Source of the DNA: UBA699 sp050261915
GTDB lineage: Bacteria; Bacillota; Clostridia; Clostridiales; Clostridiaceae
Assembly (NCBI GenBank): GCA_050261915.1
Contig: JBLNDT010000027.1
Coordinates: 49,177-113,176 of the forward strand
Reading direction: 5' to 3'
DNA length: 64,000 bases
The translations under genes and the position numbers were made by a program. The notes beneath the pieces were generated by a model. That model searched no databases and had not been told where the DNA came from. It saw only the letters and a list, made by a program, of their open reading frames with translations. Position 1 is the first letter of the stretch; the number at the start of each line of letters is the position of its first letter. Positions 35,305 through 44,309 of this stretch are shown here, in pieces.

Positions 35305-35454
35305 ATGCAAACGATAAGCAGGAAACAAAGACGCAACGAAAAAAAGATAAAGAAGTTAAAGTTGGAAATCTTATTAGTTACAACAATAGCTGTGCTATTA
35401 ACTGTAGCAATTATTTTTATTTTAAAAATATCATTTCAGAGCAGCCTTTCTTAG
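35305..35454 (+). CDS. Small single-span membrane protein (49 aa)
   Basis: ATG 35305 has AAAGGTGGGA upstream. The peptide has a very basic N-terminus (SRKQRRNEKKIKKLK) followed by one hydrophobic helix (LLVTTIAVLLTVAIIFIL), so it would sit with its N-terminus inside. The codon pattern is typical of the surrounding genes. A longer overlapping frame starting at 35238 lacks a ribosome binding site and membrane logic. A weak GCAGCC/GGCTGC hairpin overlaps its end. Function unknown. Confidence 0.55.
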   Translation: MQTISRKQRRNEKKIKKLKLEILLVTTIAVLLTVAIIFILKISFQSSLS

Positions 35455-35466
35455 GGCTGCTTATGT

Positions 35467-36105
35467 TTATAGTATGAAAGAATAAGCTTTATCCATTAGT
35501 TTTACCAACATCCCTACAATTACAGCAGCGGCAATTGTTCCTTCCTTAATTCCTATTAATTTATGAAAGGTAAAAAGTGAAATTGCGGCTCCTATTATCA
35601 CAAAGGTACTGTCATAATATACTTTAGTCTTGCTGAATTCACTATTTCTGATTTTTGCCAAAACCTTTACCAACCCTTGACCAGAGGGCATAACGATGTT
35701 AGCTTTTACCTCTAAAAATATACCTAAGGCAACGAAGAAGAAACTTATAAGGCAAAGTATCCACTGCAGTATATAATTGTGAAACTCCAGCCCTGATACC
35801 ATGGACAAAGTGATATCTGTAAAAAATCCAAACAACAATGCTGCTGCCAGCTGTAGCAGTTGGATTAATTCAAAATCTTTTTTTAGAAGCAGAATTTGTA
35901 TAAGAACAAATATTGTTTGCATTCCAAAAGTAAGCTGCCCCATGCTCCAGGGTAATATCATACTTAGTATATAAGGAACGCTAGCTGCAGGGGAAGTTCC
36001 CAAATTAGATTTCACAGATAGTGCAATTCCAAAAGCCATTATAAACAAACCAGCCATAAGTAAGGCTCCTCTTTTAAAATAATTATAAATTATATTTTTC
36101 CGCAT
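35467..36105 (-). CDS. YczE/YitT-like membrane protein (DUF6198 type)
   Basis: A 212-residue protein with five or six helices. FGIALSVKSNLGTSPAASVPYILS near the N-terminus and VALGIFLEVKANIVMPSGQG in the second half are the repeated signature of the YczE/YyaS family, which has no proven function. I use ATG 36105, preceded by TTTGGAGGGA; an upstream start at 36198 reaches into the divergent promoter region. It is divergent from a LysR regulator at 36226, its probable controller. Confidence 0.85.
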   Translation of the reverse strand: MRKNIIYNYFKRGALLMAGLFIMAFGIALSVKSNLGTSPAASVPYILSMILPWSMGQLTFGMQTIFVLIQILLLKKDFELIQLLQLAAALLFGFFTDITLSMVSGLEFHNYILQWILCLISFFFVALGIFLEVKANIVMPSGQGLVKVLAKIRNSEFSKTKVYYDSTFVIIGAAISLFTFHKLIGIKEGTIAAAVIVGMLVKLMDKAYSFIL

Positions 36106-36163
36106 AGTAATCCCTCCAAACCTTCTTATTAATATCTTCTTGACTATTATATATCCCTTTGTT

Positions 36164-36184
36164 ATTATTTGTATAACGAATAAT
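36164..36184. promoter_or_regulatory. Dyad with T-N11-A (candidate LysR-type site)
   Basis: ATTATT and AATAAT flank TGTATAACG in the 120-bp gap between the divergent YczE-like and LysR genes. It holds the T-N11-A core expected for LysR proteins. Confidence 0.45.
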
Positions 36185-36225
36185 ATAGATGGTAACAATT
36201 CGAAAAATAGATTACGAGGTGTATT

Positions 36226-37089
36226 ATGGATACACAGAATTTAAAAACCTTTATTTTATTGTCAGATTTAAAAAATTTCACTCAAACAGCAGAAAGGCAG
36301 TATGTAGCACAATCTACCGTAACTAATAGGATTGCGGAGCTGGAAAAGGAAATTGGGAAAAAGCTTTTTGTTCGTGATAATAAAGCAGTTTCACTAACTG
36401 AAGAGGGACTCGTATTTTTAAAATATGCAAAAAGAATTGTAGAACTGGAAGAATCCTCAGTGCAGGAGATAAATTCATTAAAGAAATATGATAGGGTATT
36501 AAGGATTGGAACAACAAATATAATTTATGAATGTCACTTATTTTCAAATATTAGTAAATTTATGGAGAATAGCAATGAGACTTCTGTTAAAATAAGTATA
36601 GGGAGTTCTGTTGAACTTATAGATATGCTAAAGGACGGAATTTTAGACATAGTATATACTTTTATTCCATTTTCAAAAAAAGGCTATAAGTGCAGCCATT
36701 ATGCTTCAGATAAACTTTTGCTGGTTACTAATCCTTCTAATTATGCTTATCCTTTAGGAATAAAAAAAGAAGAACTTACAAAAATAAATTATCTATTTTG
36801 TAATTTTCCTATGGAGGAAGAAGGGGTTTCGGTAAAAGAACTATTTCCAAAGTTCTATCAATTTCCCTTTGAAATTAATAACAGCAGCAAGGTGATTAAG
36901 TATATAATAAATGGAACAGGCTATAGTTTTCTTCCAGAAAGTATTGTGAAGGCTTATATTAAGGCGGGTTCACTTACTGTAATAAAAACCTTGGATTTTA
37001 TTGCTCCTAAAATGAATTATTACTGTTCTCATAAGAAGGACTTTAAGGTAATTGAAGAATTTAACTATAAATCTATGGAGGTGATTTAA
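36226..37089 (+). CDS. LysR-family transcriptional regulator
   Basis: A 287-residue regulator. The N-terminal helix-turn-helix is FTQTAERQYVAQSTVTNRIAELEKEIGKKLF, followed by the linker helix and a periplasmic-binding-like effector domain (RIGTTNIIYECHLFS onward). It is divergent from the YczE-like membrane gene and likely regulates it. The zinc-ribbon gene starts with TTG immediately after its stop. Confidence 0.93.
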   Translation: MDTQNLKTFILLSDLKNFTQTAERQYVAQSTVTNRIAELEKEIGKKLFVRDNKAVSLTEEGLVFLKYAKRIVELEESSVQEINSLKKYDRVLRIGTTNIIYECHLFSNISKFMENSNETSVKISIGSSVELIDMLKDGILDIVYTFIPFSKKGYKCSHYASDKLLLVTNPSNYAYPLGIKKEELTKINYLFCNFPMEEEGVSVKELFPKFYQFPFEINNSSKVIKYIINGTGYSFLPESIVKAYIKAGSLTVIKTLDFIAPKMNYYCSHKKDFKVIEEFNYKSMEVI

Positions 37090-37467
37090 TTGAAAAGTAT
37101 TAAACCTGGTCGTGGACCATCTGCATTAGGGGTTGTATCAAGTATTATCGTAGCTATATTCGGGGTGTGTTGGACTATAGGGTCTATTCAAATGGGTGCC
37201 CCTATATTTTTCTCTTTGTTTGGAGTTGTTTTCGTAATTATAGCTATTGTTCAAGCTATTTATAATTTCAAAAACGCCACAGGCGAAAATAGAATGTCCT
37301 TATTTGATATAACTGATGAAATGGAAGAAATTGATCCACTTGATAAATATATTAAACATGATGCTTCCAAAGGGGATACTTCAGACAGTTATTGTCCTTA
37401 TTGCGGTGCAGCATTAAAAAGTGACTTTGAATATTGCCCAAAATGCGGTAAACATATAAAGGACTAG
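37090..37467 (+). CDS. Membrane protein with C-terminal zinc ribbon
   Basis: A 125-residue protein. Two hydrophobic helices (VVSSIIVAIFGVCWTIG and FFSLFGVVFVIIAIVQAIY) span the membrane, and a cytosolic tail carries a zinc ribbon, YCPYCGAAL with YCPKCGKHI, four cysteines in two CxxC pairs. It begins with TTG 37090 directly after the LysR stop, with GGAGGTGATT upstream inside the LysR gene. Function unknown; probably co-transcribed with the regulator. Confidence 0.85.
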   Translation: MKSIKPGRGPSALGVVSSIIVAIFGVCWTIGSIQMGAPIFFSLFGVVFVIIAIVQAIYNFKNATGENRMSLFDITDEMEEIDPLDKYIKHDASKGDTSDSYCPYCGAALKSDFEYCPKCGKHIKD

Positions 37468-37479
37468 TTAATGAATTTT

Positions 37480-37514
37480 AAACCCTCTTGTATTTTTTAC
37501 AAGGGGGTTTTGAA
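37480..37514. terminator. Bidirectional intrinsic terminator
   Basis: AAACCCTCTTGTA and TACAAGGGGGTTT pair around TTTTT, with flanking A and T runs, between convergent genes. Confidence 0.85.
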
Positions 37515-37523
37515 TTAATTAAC

Positions 37524-38417
37524 TTAAGATTTACGGATAAAAGTTTTTTCAAACATTCTAGTGGTGAAGAAAACTCCTAAGAATACAAGCAACCCTCCTG
37601 CTACTTGAACTGAATTAATATATTGCCCCAAAGTCCAGCTTATAATTGCAGTAAACACTGGATTAAGGTTTAAAAAAACACCTGCCTTGCTGGCGCCTAA
37701 TTCACGAACTCCAATATTCCAGAATATAAAGGAACAAATTGACGGAAATATTATTATGTATGCAATACCAGTTATAGCTAAAGTACTTAAGCTTCCTAAA
37801 TTTAAGCCCTGATACAGGGCAAAAGGTGCCATAATTATTGCAGCAAAGATACCAGATATTGCTGTTGAGGTTATAGGTGGAACTGCTACAAGCTTTTTGC
37901 TTATCATAGAATAAATTGTCCAGGTTATTATGGCAAGTATCATAAGAAGGTCACCCTTATTGTACTCAGTAACAAATATCTGAAGCAGGTTTCCTTTTGT
38001 TAGTATAATAAAAACTCCAAGTAAGGATATAGTTATTCCAAGAGATTGAATTTTTGATATTTTTTCTCTTAAATAAACAGAAGAAACCACGGCTATAAGT
38101 CCAGGGTTAAAGGAATTTACCAGGGATGCATTGGTGGGTGAGGTGAATTCAAGGGCGGAATAAAGCAGAGAATTATAACCTACTATACCAAACAAGGCTA
38201 ATCCAATCATAGCAGGCCATTGCTTAAGAACATCTCTCCACTTTGGTTTTTCTACATACTGGGCTATAATTACCAGGACAATTGATGCAAAAAACCATCT
38301 TGTGAAGGTAAGCCCTATTGGTGTAATTTCTTTTATTACGAATTTGCCAAACACATAATTTCCAGCCCAGAACAAGATACACAAAACCATCAGAATCCAA
38401 ACTTTATATCTTTTCAA
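37524..38417 (-). CDS. EamA-family (DMT) transporter
   Basis: A 297-residue, ten-helix transporter. It opens with ILFWAGNYVFGKFVIKEITPIGLTFTRWF, the EamA start, and has SPTNASLVNSFNPGLIAVVSSVYLREK in repeat 1 and KAGVFLNLNPVFTAIISW in repeat 2. Probable metabolite or drug exporter. It follows a LysR gene on the same strand with a 25-nt gap, so the two form an operon. Confidence 0.92.
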   Translation of the reverse strand: MKRYKVWILMVLCILFWAGNYVFGKFVIKEITPIGLTFTRWFFASIVLVIIAQYVEKPKWRDVLKQWPAMIGLALFGIVGYNSLLYSALEFTSPTNASLVNSFNPGLIAVVSSVYLREKISKIQSLGITISLLGVFIILTKGNLLQIFVTEYNKGDLLMILAIITWTIYSMISKKLVAVPPITSTAISGIFAAIIMAPFALYQGLNLGSLSTLAITGIAYIIIFPSICSFIFWNIGVRELGASKAGVFLNLNPVFTAIISWTLGQYINSVQVAGGLLVFLGVFFTTRMFEKTFIRKS

Positions 38418-38442
38418 TTTTTCACCTTCTTTTGTAAAATTT

Positions 38443-39309
38443 CTACGGAAAATATTTAAGAAAATGCCTTACAGCCAGTGTCAGGTAATGGTCTTTAAGC
38501 CAAACTATTATTGTACCAGTATCCATATTAAGCCCAGTAATTGTTTTGAAAACAAGGTTTGACCCTGGTACAAGGCTAGTCCAGTCTTTTGGTATTATAG
38601 CAGCACCCATCCCCTTAGAAGCAAGCATAAGGAGAGGACGAGTATCTTCTATCTTACATAAGATCCTAGGTTCCAACCCTTTGCTTTTAAACAGATCAAT
38701 AATATCTCTTTCATATCTGCGGTGAACCAGGAGAGGTATCTCAGCCAACTCCTCCAAAGATATGCTTTTACCATTACTCTTAAGCTTCATTTCACTGCTC
38801 ACTGCAGCAAGCATTGGTTCCATGGGCAAAGCTATGGATTCAAAAATGTCAGGTGAAATTAAAGGGCTTCTTATGATGCCTATTTCAATAATTCCTCTCT
38901 TCAAAAGCTCAAGTATCTCTATAGTACTGTACTGGCGCACTTCGAAATCAATTTCCGGGTATAATTTATTAAACTCATAAATTTTTTCTGTTAAAAGAGT
39001 TTCAATCAAAGAAGTGAGGCATCCAATTGATAAGGAACCCTTAAATCCTGAATCGAAGTCTTTAAGTTCCTTTATTGTTGCTTCAGATAAATCCAGCATC
39101 TGCCTAGCTCTGTAGGAAAGCACCATACCAGCTTCTGTAATCTGAAACCTTCTGGTGGTTCTGTCTACAAGCTTTACACCAAGCTCCTCCTCAAGAAGCT
39201 TAAGCTGATGGCTTAGGTATGGCTGTGCAAGATGAAGTCTTTCTGCTGCCTTAGATATATTTCCCTCTTCTACTATAGCAAGAAAATTTGAAAGCTGCCT
39301 ATTATCCAT
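38443..39309 (-). CDS. LysR-family transcriptional regulator
   Basis: A 288-residue regulator of the CynR/CysB-like type. The helix-turn-helix is NISKAAERLHLAQPYLSHQLKLLEEELGVKL; the effector domain begins LSIGCLTSLIETLL. ATG 39309 has AGGAG at correct distance; the GTG 6 nt upstream overlaps that site. It is divergent from the NhaC-like antiporter, with a long dyad in between, and upstream of an EamA exporter on its own strand. Confidence 0.92.
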   Translation of the reverse strand: MDNRQLSNFLAIVEEGNISKAAERLHLAQPYLSHQLKLLEEELGVKLVDRTTRRFQITEAGMVLSYRARQMLDLSEATIKELKDFDSGFKGSLSIGCLTSLIETLLTEKIYEFNKLYPEIDFEVRQYSTIEILELLKRGIIEIGIIRSPLISPDIFESIALPMEPMLAAVSSEMKLKSNGKSISLEELAEIPLLVHRRYERDIIDLFKSKGLEPRILCKIEDTRPLLMLASKGMGAAIIPKDWTSLVPGSNLVFKTITGLNMDTGTIIVWLKDHYLTLAVRHFLKYFP

Positions 39310-39332
39310 ATTCACTCCTATATATAATAAAT

Positions 39333-39360
39333 TACTTATATATAATATAAAATATAAGTA
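39333..39360. promoter_or_regulatory. Dyad TACTTATAT / ATATAAGTA (candidate LysR site)
   Basis: Perfect 9-bp inverted arms separated by 10 bp, in the gap between the divergent LysR and NhaC genes. An extended -10 (TGCTATAAT, ending 39390) for nhaC lies 20 bp further on. Confidence 0.5.
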
Positions 39361-39421
39361 TTATTATTATATATCAAATATTGCTATAATGCTAGTAAAG
39401 ATGGTTTAAGGAGGGATTTTA

Positions 39422-40759
39422 ATGGAGCTTGCAGCGGCTTTTGCAATATCGTTTATCCTTTTGGTGACCTGTGTATTCAAGGGTATATTTCTAGCATACC
39501 CGTTAATTGCTGTAATTATTATTTTTATTATTATTTCCGTTGGAAGAGGCTTTAATTTTAAAGCTGTACTTAATATGGCATACAAGGGAGGTAAAAAATC
39601 TCTTGTGGTGGTTAAGATTTTTGTGCTAATTGGTGCACTAATTCCAATTTGGACAGCTGCTGGAACAGTTCCTGCAATAGTTTATTATGGGCTGGAATTA
39701 ATAAAACCTGAACTATTTATATTATGCTCATTTTTAATAAGCTGTATTGTTTCCTTTTTAATTGGAACTTCCGTTGGAACCTCTGGAATAGTAGGTGCCG
39801 CCATGATGGTTATGGCAAGAGGAGGACATGTTAATCTTGCTGCAACTGCAGGAGCGGTAATAGCAGGGGTCTACTTTGGAGACAGGTGTTCTCCAGTGTC
39901 ATCAAGTGCCAGCTTTGTAGCATGTATAACAGAAACAAATGTTTATAATAATATAAAAAACATGTTTAAAACTGGAGCGGTTCCCTTTGCTATTGCAGTG
40001 TTATTTTATCTGGTTATCTCAGGGGTTTACCCCCTAAAAGGAGAGAAGGTAAGCATAAATTCCCTTATTATTAATCAGTTTGATTTGAGCTTATATGTAT
40101 TTCTTCCTGTGATGGTAATCCTGGTTTTATCAATATTTAAGGTTAATGTAAAATTATCCATGCTCTTAAGCATAGGAGCAGCTTTTATTATAAGTGTAAC
40201 AGTTCAGCATGAATCAGTAGTTAAATGCATAAATTTTGCATTGTTTGGATATAGTCTCGATTCATCAAGCCCACTCCATAGTATTATTAAAGGTGGAGGA
40301 ATAATATCTCTAATGAAAACAGCTTTAGTTGTATATCTAGCCTCAGCTTTTGCAGGAATTATTGAGGAAACCTCAATGCTTAATAGTATTGAAGAAATTA
40401 CATCAAGGGCAGATTCAAGATACCAGATTTTTAGAAATGTATTTATTACAAGCATATTCGCTGCAATGGTAGGCTGTAGTCAGACCTTTGCAGTTATGCT
40501 TACACACGTGTTAAACAAGAAGGCCTATGTAAAGAACAATCTTAACAATTCTGATGCTGCAATGGACCTTGAAAACACAGCTATAATGGTTTCAGGTCTT
40601 GTACCATGGAACGTAGCTCTCATTGCTCCAATGACCATATTGGGCATAGATGCAGCTTGTATGCCTTATTTGCTTTATATTTTCCTTGTGCCATTATGGA
40701 ATTTATTGTATCTTAAGTTTAGAAGGGGAAGTAAAATAGAAAGTAGTCTTGATGCTTAA
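39422..40759 (+). CDS. Na+/H+ antiporter, NhaC family
   Basis: A 445-residue protein with about twelve helices. Conserved ion-transporter segments include IGTSVGTSGIVGAAMMVMARG, FGDRCSPVSSSASFVA and ENTAIMVSGLVPWNVALIAP, which are typical of NhaC/malate-lactate type antiporters. AAGGAGGG lies before the ATG. It is divergent from a LysR gene and is followed 31 nt later by the HpcH/HpaI aldolase, so substrate-coupled exchange of an organic acid is also conceivable. Confidence 0.9.
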   Translation: MELAAAFAISFILLVTCVFKGIFLAYPLIAVIIIFIIISVGRGFNFKAVLNMAYKGGKKSLVVVKIFVLIGALIPIWTAAGTVPAIVYYGLELIKPELFILCSFLISCIVSFLIGTSVGTSGIVGAAMMVMARGGHVNLAATAGAVIAGVYFGDRCSPVSSSASFVACITETNVYNNIKNMFKTGAVPFAIAVLFYLVISGVYPLKGEKVSINSLIINQFDLSLYVFLPVMVILVLSIFKVNVKLSMLLSIGAAFIISVTVQHESVVKCINFALFGYSLDSSSPLHSIIKGGGIISLMKTALVVYLASAFAGIIEETSMLNSIEEITSRADSRYQIFRNVFITSIFAAMVGCSQTFAVMLTHVLNKKAYVKNNLNNSDAAMDLENTAIMVSGLVPWNVALIAPMTILGIDAACMPYLLYIFLVPLWNLLYLKFRRGSKIESSLDA

Positions 40760-40790
40760 GAAGCATAAAATTTTATAGAATGGGGATGTT

Positions 40791-41564
40791 ATGGTGGAAA
40801 ATAAAATGAAGGAAAAGCTTTTAATGGGGGAATCTGTAATTGGCACTTTTTTTAATCTGGGAGGCAATACTGCAGCTGAAGCATTAGGCATCTCAGGACT
40901 GGATTTTTTTATTGTGGATTGTGAGCATGGTCCCTTTGATGTGGAAAGTTCCATGGATTTTATAAGGGCGGCAGAACCAAAAGGTATTACCCCTTTAGTT
41001 AGAATAAAGGATATTACAAGGGCTTCTGTTCTTAAGATGCTGGACATAGGTGCAAAAGGGTTAATTGTGCCTTGTGTTGAAACTGCAGAACAGGTGAAAC
41101 AGTTGGTGGAGTACGGAAAATACTATCCAAAGGGAAAAAGGGGATTTGCTTTTTCAAGGGCGGGAGAATTTGGATTTGCTGAGTTTGCAGAAGATATTAA
41201 TGAATACTTTAATACCTGCAATGATAAGACCATGATTATTCCACAGTGCGAAACAATGGGCTGCCTTGAAAATATAGAAGAAATAACAAATATTGATGGA
41301 ATAGACGGGATTTTTGTAGGACCTTATGACCTGTCAATTGCAATGGGAAAGCCTGGCCAGTTTTCAGATCCTGACTTTATAAATGCTTTAAACAGAATAG
41401 TAAAAGCCTGCAGGGATGCTGGAAAATTTGTATTAATTTATGCTGGAGACAGTACGACCTCGAGAAAATATATTGAAAACGGGTTTAATGGTGTGGCAGT
41501 TGGTATGGATGTAGTTATTTATATAAATGCCTTCAAAAATATTATTAATGAAATAAGAAGTTAA
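40791..41564 (+). CDS. HpcH/HpaI-type class II aldolase
   Basis: A 257-residue TIM-barrel aldolase. The family motifs are FIVDCEHGPFD near the N-terminus (metal and catalytic acids), a central IPQCETMGCLENI (metal-binding Glu), and GIFVGPYDLSIAMG. These enzymes cleave or form 2-keto-3-deoxy acids using pyruvate as one partner. It follows the NhaC-like gene closely, suggesting a shared function in organic acid use. Exact substrate unknown. Confidence 0.9.
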   Translation: MVENKMKEKLLMGESVIGTFFNLGGNTAAEALGISGLDFFIVDCEHGPFDVESSMDFIRAAEPKGITPLVRIKDITRASVLKMLDIGAKGLIVPCVETAEQVKQLVEYGKYYPKGKRGFAFSRAGEFGFAEFAEDINEYFNTCNDKTMIIPQCETMGCLENIEEITNIDGIDGIFVGPYDLSIAMGKPGQFSDPDFINALNRIVKACRDAGKFVLIYAGDSTTSRKYIENGFNGVAVGMDVVIYINAFKNIINEIRS

Positions 41565-41672
41565 TTATATGGCTCTCTTCAATTTAGGTTGGAGGAGCTG
41601 TATTTTTTTTGTATATGTTATCTAATTTATGCAAATAATATAAACAAAGAAATTTCACGAGGAGTGAAGCAA

Positions 41673-43409
41673 ATGGAAATGGTTAAATTAACTATAGATG
41701 GGTTGCCTGTTGAAGCTGAAAAAGGCACCAGTGTAATTGAAGCAGCAAGAAAGGCAGGTATAGAAATACCAAGTCTTTGCTATTTAAAAGGTATCAATCA
41801 TCAGGCAAATTGCAGAGTCTGCCTGGTGGAAATAGGACCAAGGCTCATTGCCTCCTGCTCCCTGGCAGTAGAGGAGGGAATGGAAGTTAAAACAAATACG
41901 AAAAAGGTAAGGGATGCCAGGAAAACCTCCGTTGAATTACTGCTGTCAAATCACAAAAGAGAATGTACTTCATGTATAAGAAGTGATAACTGTGAACTTC
42001 AAAGGGTTGCAAAAGATTTAAACATAAGAAACCTTAATTATGAAGGAGAAAAAACCACACTTCCCATAGATGCTTCATCACCCTCCATAGTGAGAGACCC
42101 TGAAAAATGCATATTATGCGGAAGATGTATAGCCACCTGCTCAAATGTGCAGACAGTGAATGCTGTTGGCTGGGCGGGACGAGGCTTTGATACAAGGGTT
42201 GCACCTGCTTTTGACAAGAATTTGGGAGAATCAAATTGTGTAAACTGCGGTCAGTGTATAATGGCATGCCCTGTGGGGGCCTTATATGAAAAAGAAAGCA
42301 TTAAAGAGGTATGGGCCGCTTTAAACAATCCGGATAAAACAGTAATAGTTCAGACAGCTCCAGCCATAAGAGTTGCTATAGGTGAAGAATTTGGATTAGA
42401 GATTGGAACAAGGGCAACTGGAAAAATGGTGGCTGCGCTTAGAAAGCTTGGGTTTGATAAAGTATTTGATACAGATTTTGCTGCAGACTTAACTATAATA
42501 GAAGAAGGCACAGAGCTTTTAAAGAGGCTTGAAACAGGTAAAAACCTTCCTTTGATGACTTCTTGCTGCCCGGGCTGGGTTAAATTTGTGGAGCATAATT
42601 ATCCTGAAATGATAGACAATTTATCAACCTGCAAATCTCCAAGTGAAATGGAGGGAGCTTTAATCAAGGCATATTTCCAGGATAAACTAGGGTATGACGG
42701 AAAGAAAATTGTAGTTGTATCCATAATGCCCTGTGTGGGAAAGAAGTTTTCTGGTGAAAGAGAAGAAATGAATGTGGGAGGGCTTCAAGATGTTGACATA
42801 GTGCTTACCACCAGGGAACTTGCAAGAATGATAAAAGAAGCTGGAATAGATTTTAGCAATCTTAAGGAAGAAGACTTTGACAATCCCTTTGGAGAATCTA
42901 GTGGTGCCGGTGTAATATTTGGTGCAACAGGTGGAGTAACTGAAGCTGCTTTAAGAACAATATTTGATTTAACCTCAGGAAAAGACAATGAAGATATAGA
43001 TATTAAAATTGTTAGAGGTAATGAAGGTGTTAAGGAAGCCTCTGTAACCTTAACTGACGGCAGGACAATAAATGCAGTTATTGCAAACGGGCTTGGAAAT
43101 GCCAGGAAGGTTATTGAAGCTCAGTTAAAAGGAGAAAAGCAATATCAATTTATTGAAATTATGGCTTGTGAGGGAGGATGCATAACAGGGGGTGGTCAGC
43201 CTATAATTGATTCTAAGACCCTAGAAAAGATTAACATAAAGTCTTTGAGAGCAAAAGCTATTTATAATGAAGATGAAGCTAAGGTCATAAGAAAATCTCA
43301 TCAGAATCCATACATTAAAAAGATTTACGAAGAATATCTTGGAGAACCAAATGGCCACAAATGCCATGAACTGCTTCACACTCACTATGTAAAGAGAAGC
43401 AAATATTAA
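41673..43409 (+). CDS. [FeFe] hydrogenase, monomeric CpI type
   Basis: About 578 residues, against 574 for C. pasteurianum CpI; reduces protons with ferredoxin electrons. The order is a [2Fe-2S] ferredoxin domain (CYLKGINHQANCRVC), a His-Cys3 [4Fe-4S] site, two 4Fe-4S sites (CILCGRCIATC, CVNCGQCIMAC), then the H-cluster domain. L1 is TSCCPGW, with the proton-shuttle Cys; L3 is MACEGGCITGGGQP. In L2, MPCVGKKFSGERE, the Glu of the MPCxxKxxE consensus is Ser. The acidic proton-path residues (IIEEGTELLKR) are kept. ATG 41673 follows CGAGGAG; the earlier frame start at 41589 adds an implausible hydrophobic stretch. Confidence 0.94.
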   Translation: MEMVKLTIDGLPVEAEKGTSVIEAARKAGIEIPSLCYLKGINHQANCRVCLVEIGPRLIASCSLAVEEGMEVKTNTKKVRDARKTSVELLLSNHKRECTSCIRSDNCELQRVAKDLNIRNLNYEGEKTTLPIDASSPSIVRDPEKCILCGRCIATCSNVQTVNAVGWAGRGFDTRVAPAFDKNLGESNCVNCGQCIMACPVGALYEKESIKEVWAALNNPDKTVIVQTAPAIRVAIGEEFGLEIGTRATGKMVAALRKLGFDKVFDTDFAADLTIIEEGTELLKRLETGKNLPLMTSCCPGWVKFVEHNYPEMIDNLSTCKSPSEMEGALIKAYFQDKLGYDGKKIVVVSIMPCVGKKFSGEREEMNVGGLQDVDIVLTTRELARMIKEAGIDFSNLKEEDFDNPFGESSGAGVIFGATGGVTEAALRTIFDLTSGKDNEDIDIKIVRGNEGVKEASVTLTDGRTINAVIANGLGNARKVIEAQLKGEKQYQFIEIMACEGGCITGGGQPIIDSKTLEKINIKSLRAKAIYNEDEAKVIRKSHQNPYIKKIYEEYLGEPNGHKCHELLHTHYVKRSKY

Positions 43410-43420
43410 TAGCAAGAAAT

Positions 43421-43469
43421 TAAAAAAGGGTGTTGCGTAAAACTTGATTTTACAGCAGTACCTTTTTTA
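43421..43469 (+). terminator. Intrinsic terminator after the hydrogenase gene
   Basis: AAAAAAGG...TGC and GCA...CCTTTTTT arms extend through an inner TAAAA/TTTTA stem. The rest of the gap to 43683 shows nothing I can support. Confidence 0.7.
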
Positions 43470-43683
43470 ATTATATAGAAGACTAGAAATCTCCTCTTCC
43501 TGTTCTATCTATTTCAGATTTTATGCAGAGAGACTTAGTTAAATATAATAAAACCTAGGGATGTAATAAGAGTCTATAATCAATGTTGTTGGCAGCTTCT
43601 TGAGTATGGCATGAATAATTTGCTGTTGATTTTAATAAATTTGTTATAAGAAATCTACCAAATTATTAGTAAGAGGAAATAAT

Positions 43684-44202
43684 ATGAGTGATAAAAATAA
43701 GGGGAATGATGAGACGTCCATTGAAAATATTAATGTGATAATAAATGATGTAAATACAGTAATTGACAAAGTGGCAGGCCAGCTTGGAATCAGGAAGCTA
43801 AAAGAAGAAAGCAAACACAATACAGATGCAACAGACGAAAAACAGTCTGCTGCCGACATTAACGCAGCCATAATCCAAACTTCTCAGACTTTAGCGGCCT
43901 TAAACTCTATTAAATCTAATTTATGCAGTATTAACATGGATTTATATGAGAAGGAGTATATAGCTAATTGCATCATTCCATTGCTTACTACATTACAATT
44001 GTTATCGACGACAGGATATAATCTGGCTACATCAGCCAGTTTATTAACCACATCACCTATTGTTCCACGAAAAAAGGGTGAAATTAAAGACACAATTCAT
44101 ACAGTATATAGTATAAATAAAGAATGTGATGAGCTTTACCATATACTGAAGAAGAGACTTAAGCAGCTAAACAAGGAAGCTGAGGATAACTGCTGTATCT
44201 AA
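43684..44202 (+). CDS. Hypothetical helical protein
   Basis: A 172-residue soluble protein with a charged, polar first third (to about residue 60), then long helices (ADINAAIIQTSQTLAALNSI, IPLLTTLQLLSTTGYNLATSAS) and a Lys/Glu-rich tail ending in NCCI. AAGAGGA precedes the ATG. There is no signal peptide. The composition recalls spore-associated helical proteins of clostridia, but no family is recognised and no function is proposed. Confidence 0.7.
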   Translation: MSDKNKGNDETSIENINVIINDVNTVIDKVAGQLGIRKLKEESKHNTDATDEKQSAADINAAIIQTSQTLAALNSIKSNLCSINMDLYEKEYIANCIIPLLTTLQLLSTTGYNLATSASLLTTSPIVPRKKGEIKDTIHTVYSINKECDELYHILKKRLKQLNKEAEDNCCI

Positions 44203-44264
44203 TAACCTGCCAAAAGAAGCCAGGGATAAATTCACATGAGTTTAAAGAGCTATATAAAAAATAA

Positions 44265-44309
44265 ATGAGTAGTGTAGATCAGTCAGTTGATCAGCACTAC
44301 TCATTTTTT
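44265..44309. terminator. Bidirectional intrinsic terminator
   Basis: ATGAGTAGTG and CACTACTCAT pair, with an inner GATCA/TGATC stem, followed by TTTTTT. It lies between the convergent hypothetical and MarR genes. Confidence 0.85.

Noticed and set aside
35238..35477. 79-codon frame at 35.2 kb
   Set aside because: No ribosome binding site, and its sequence is the out-of-frame shadow of a better 49-codon membrane protein at 35305.
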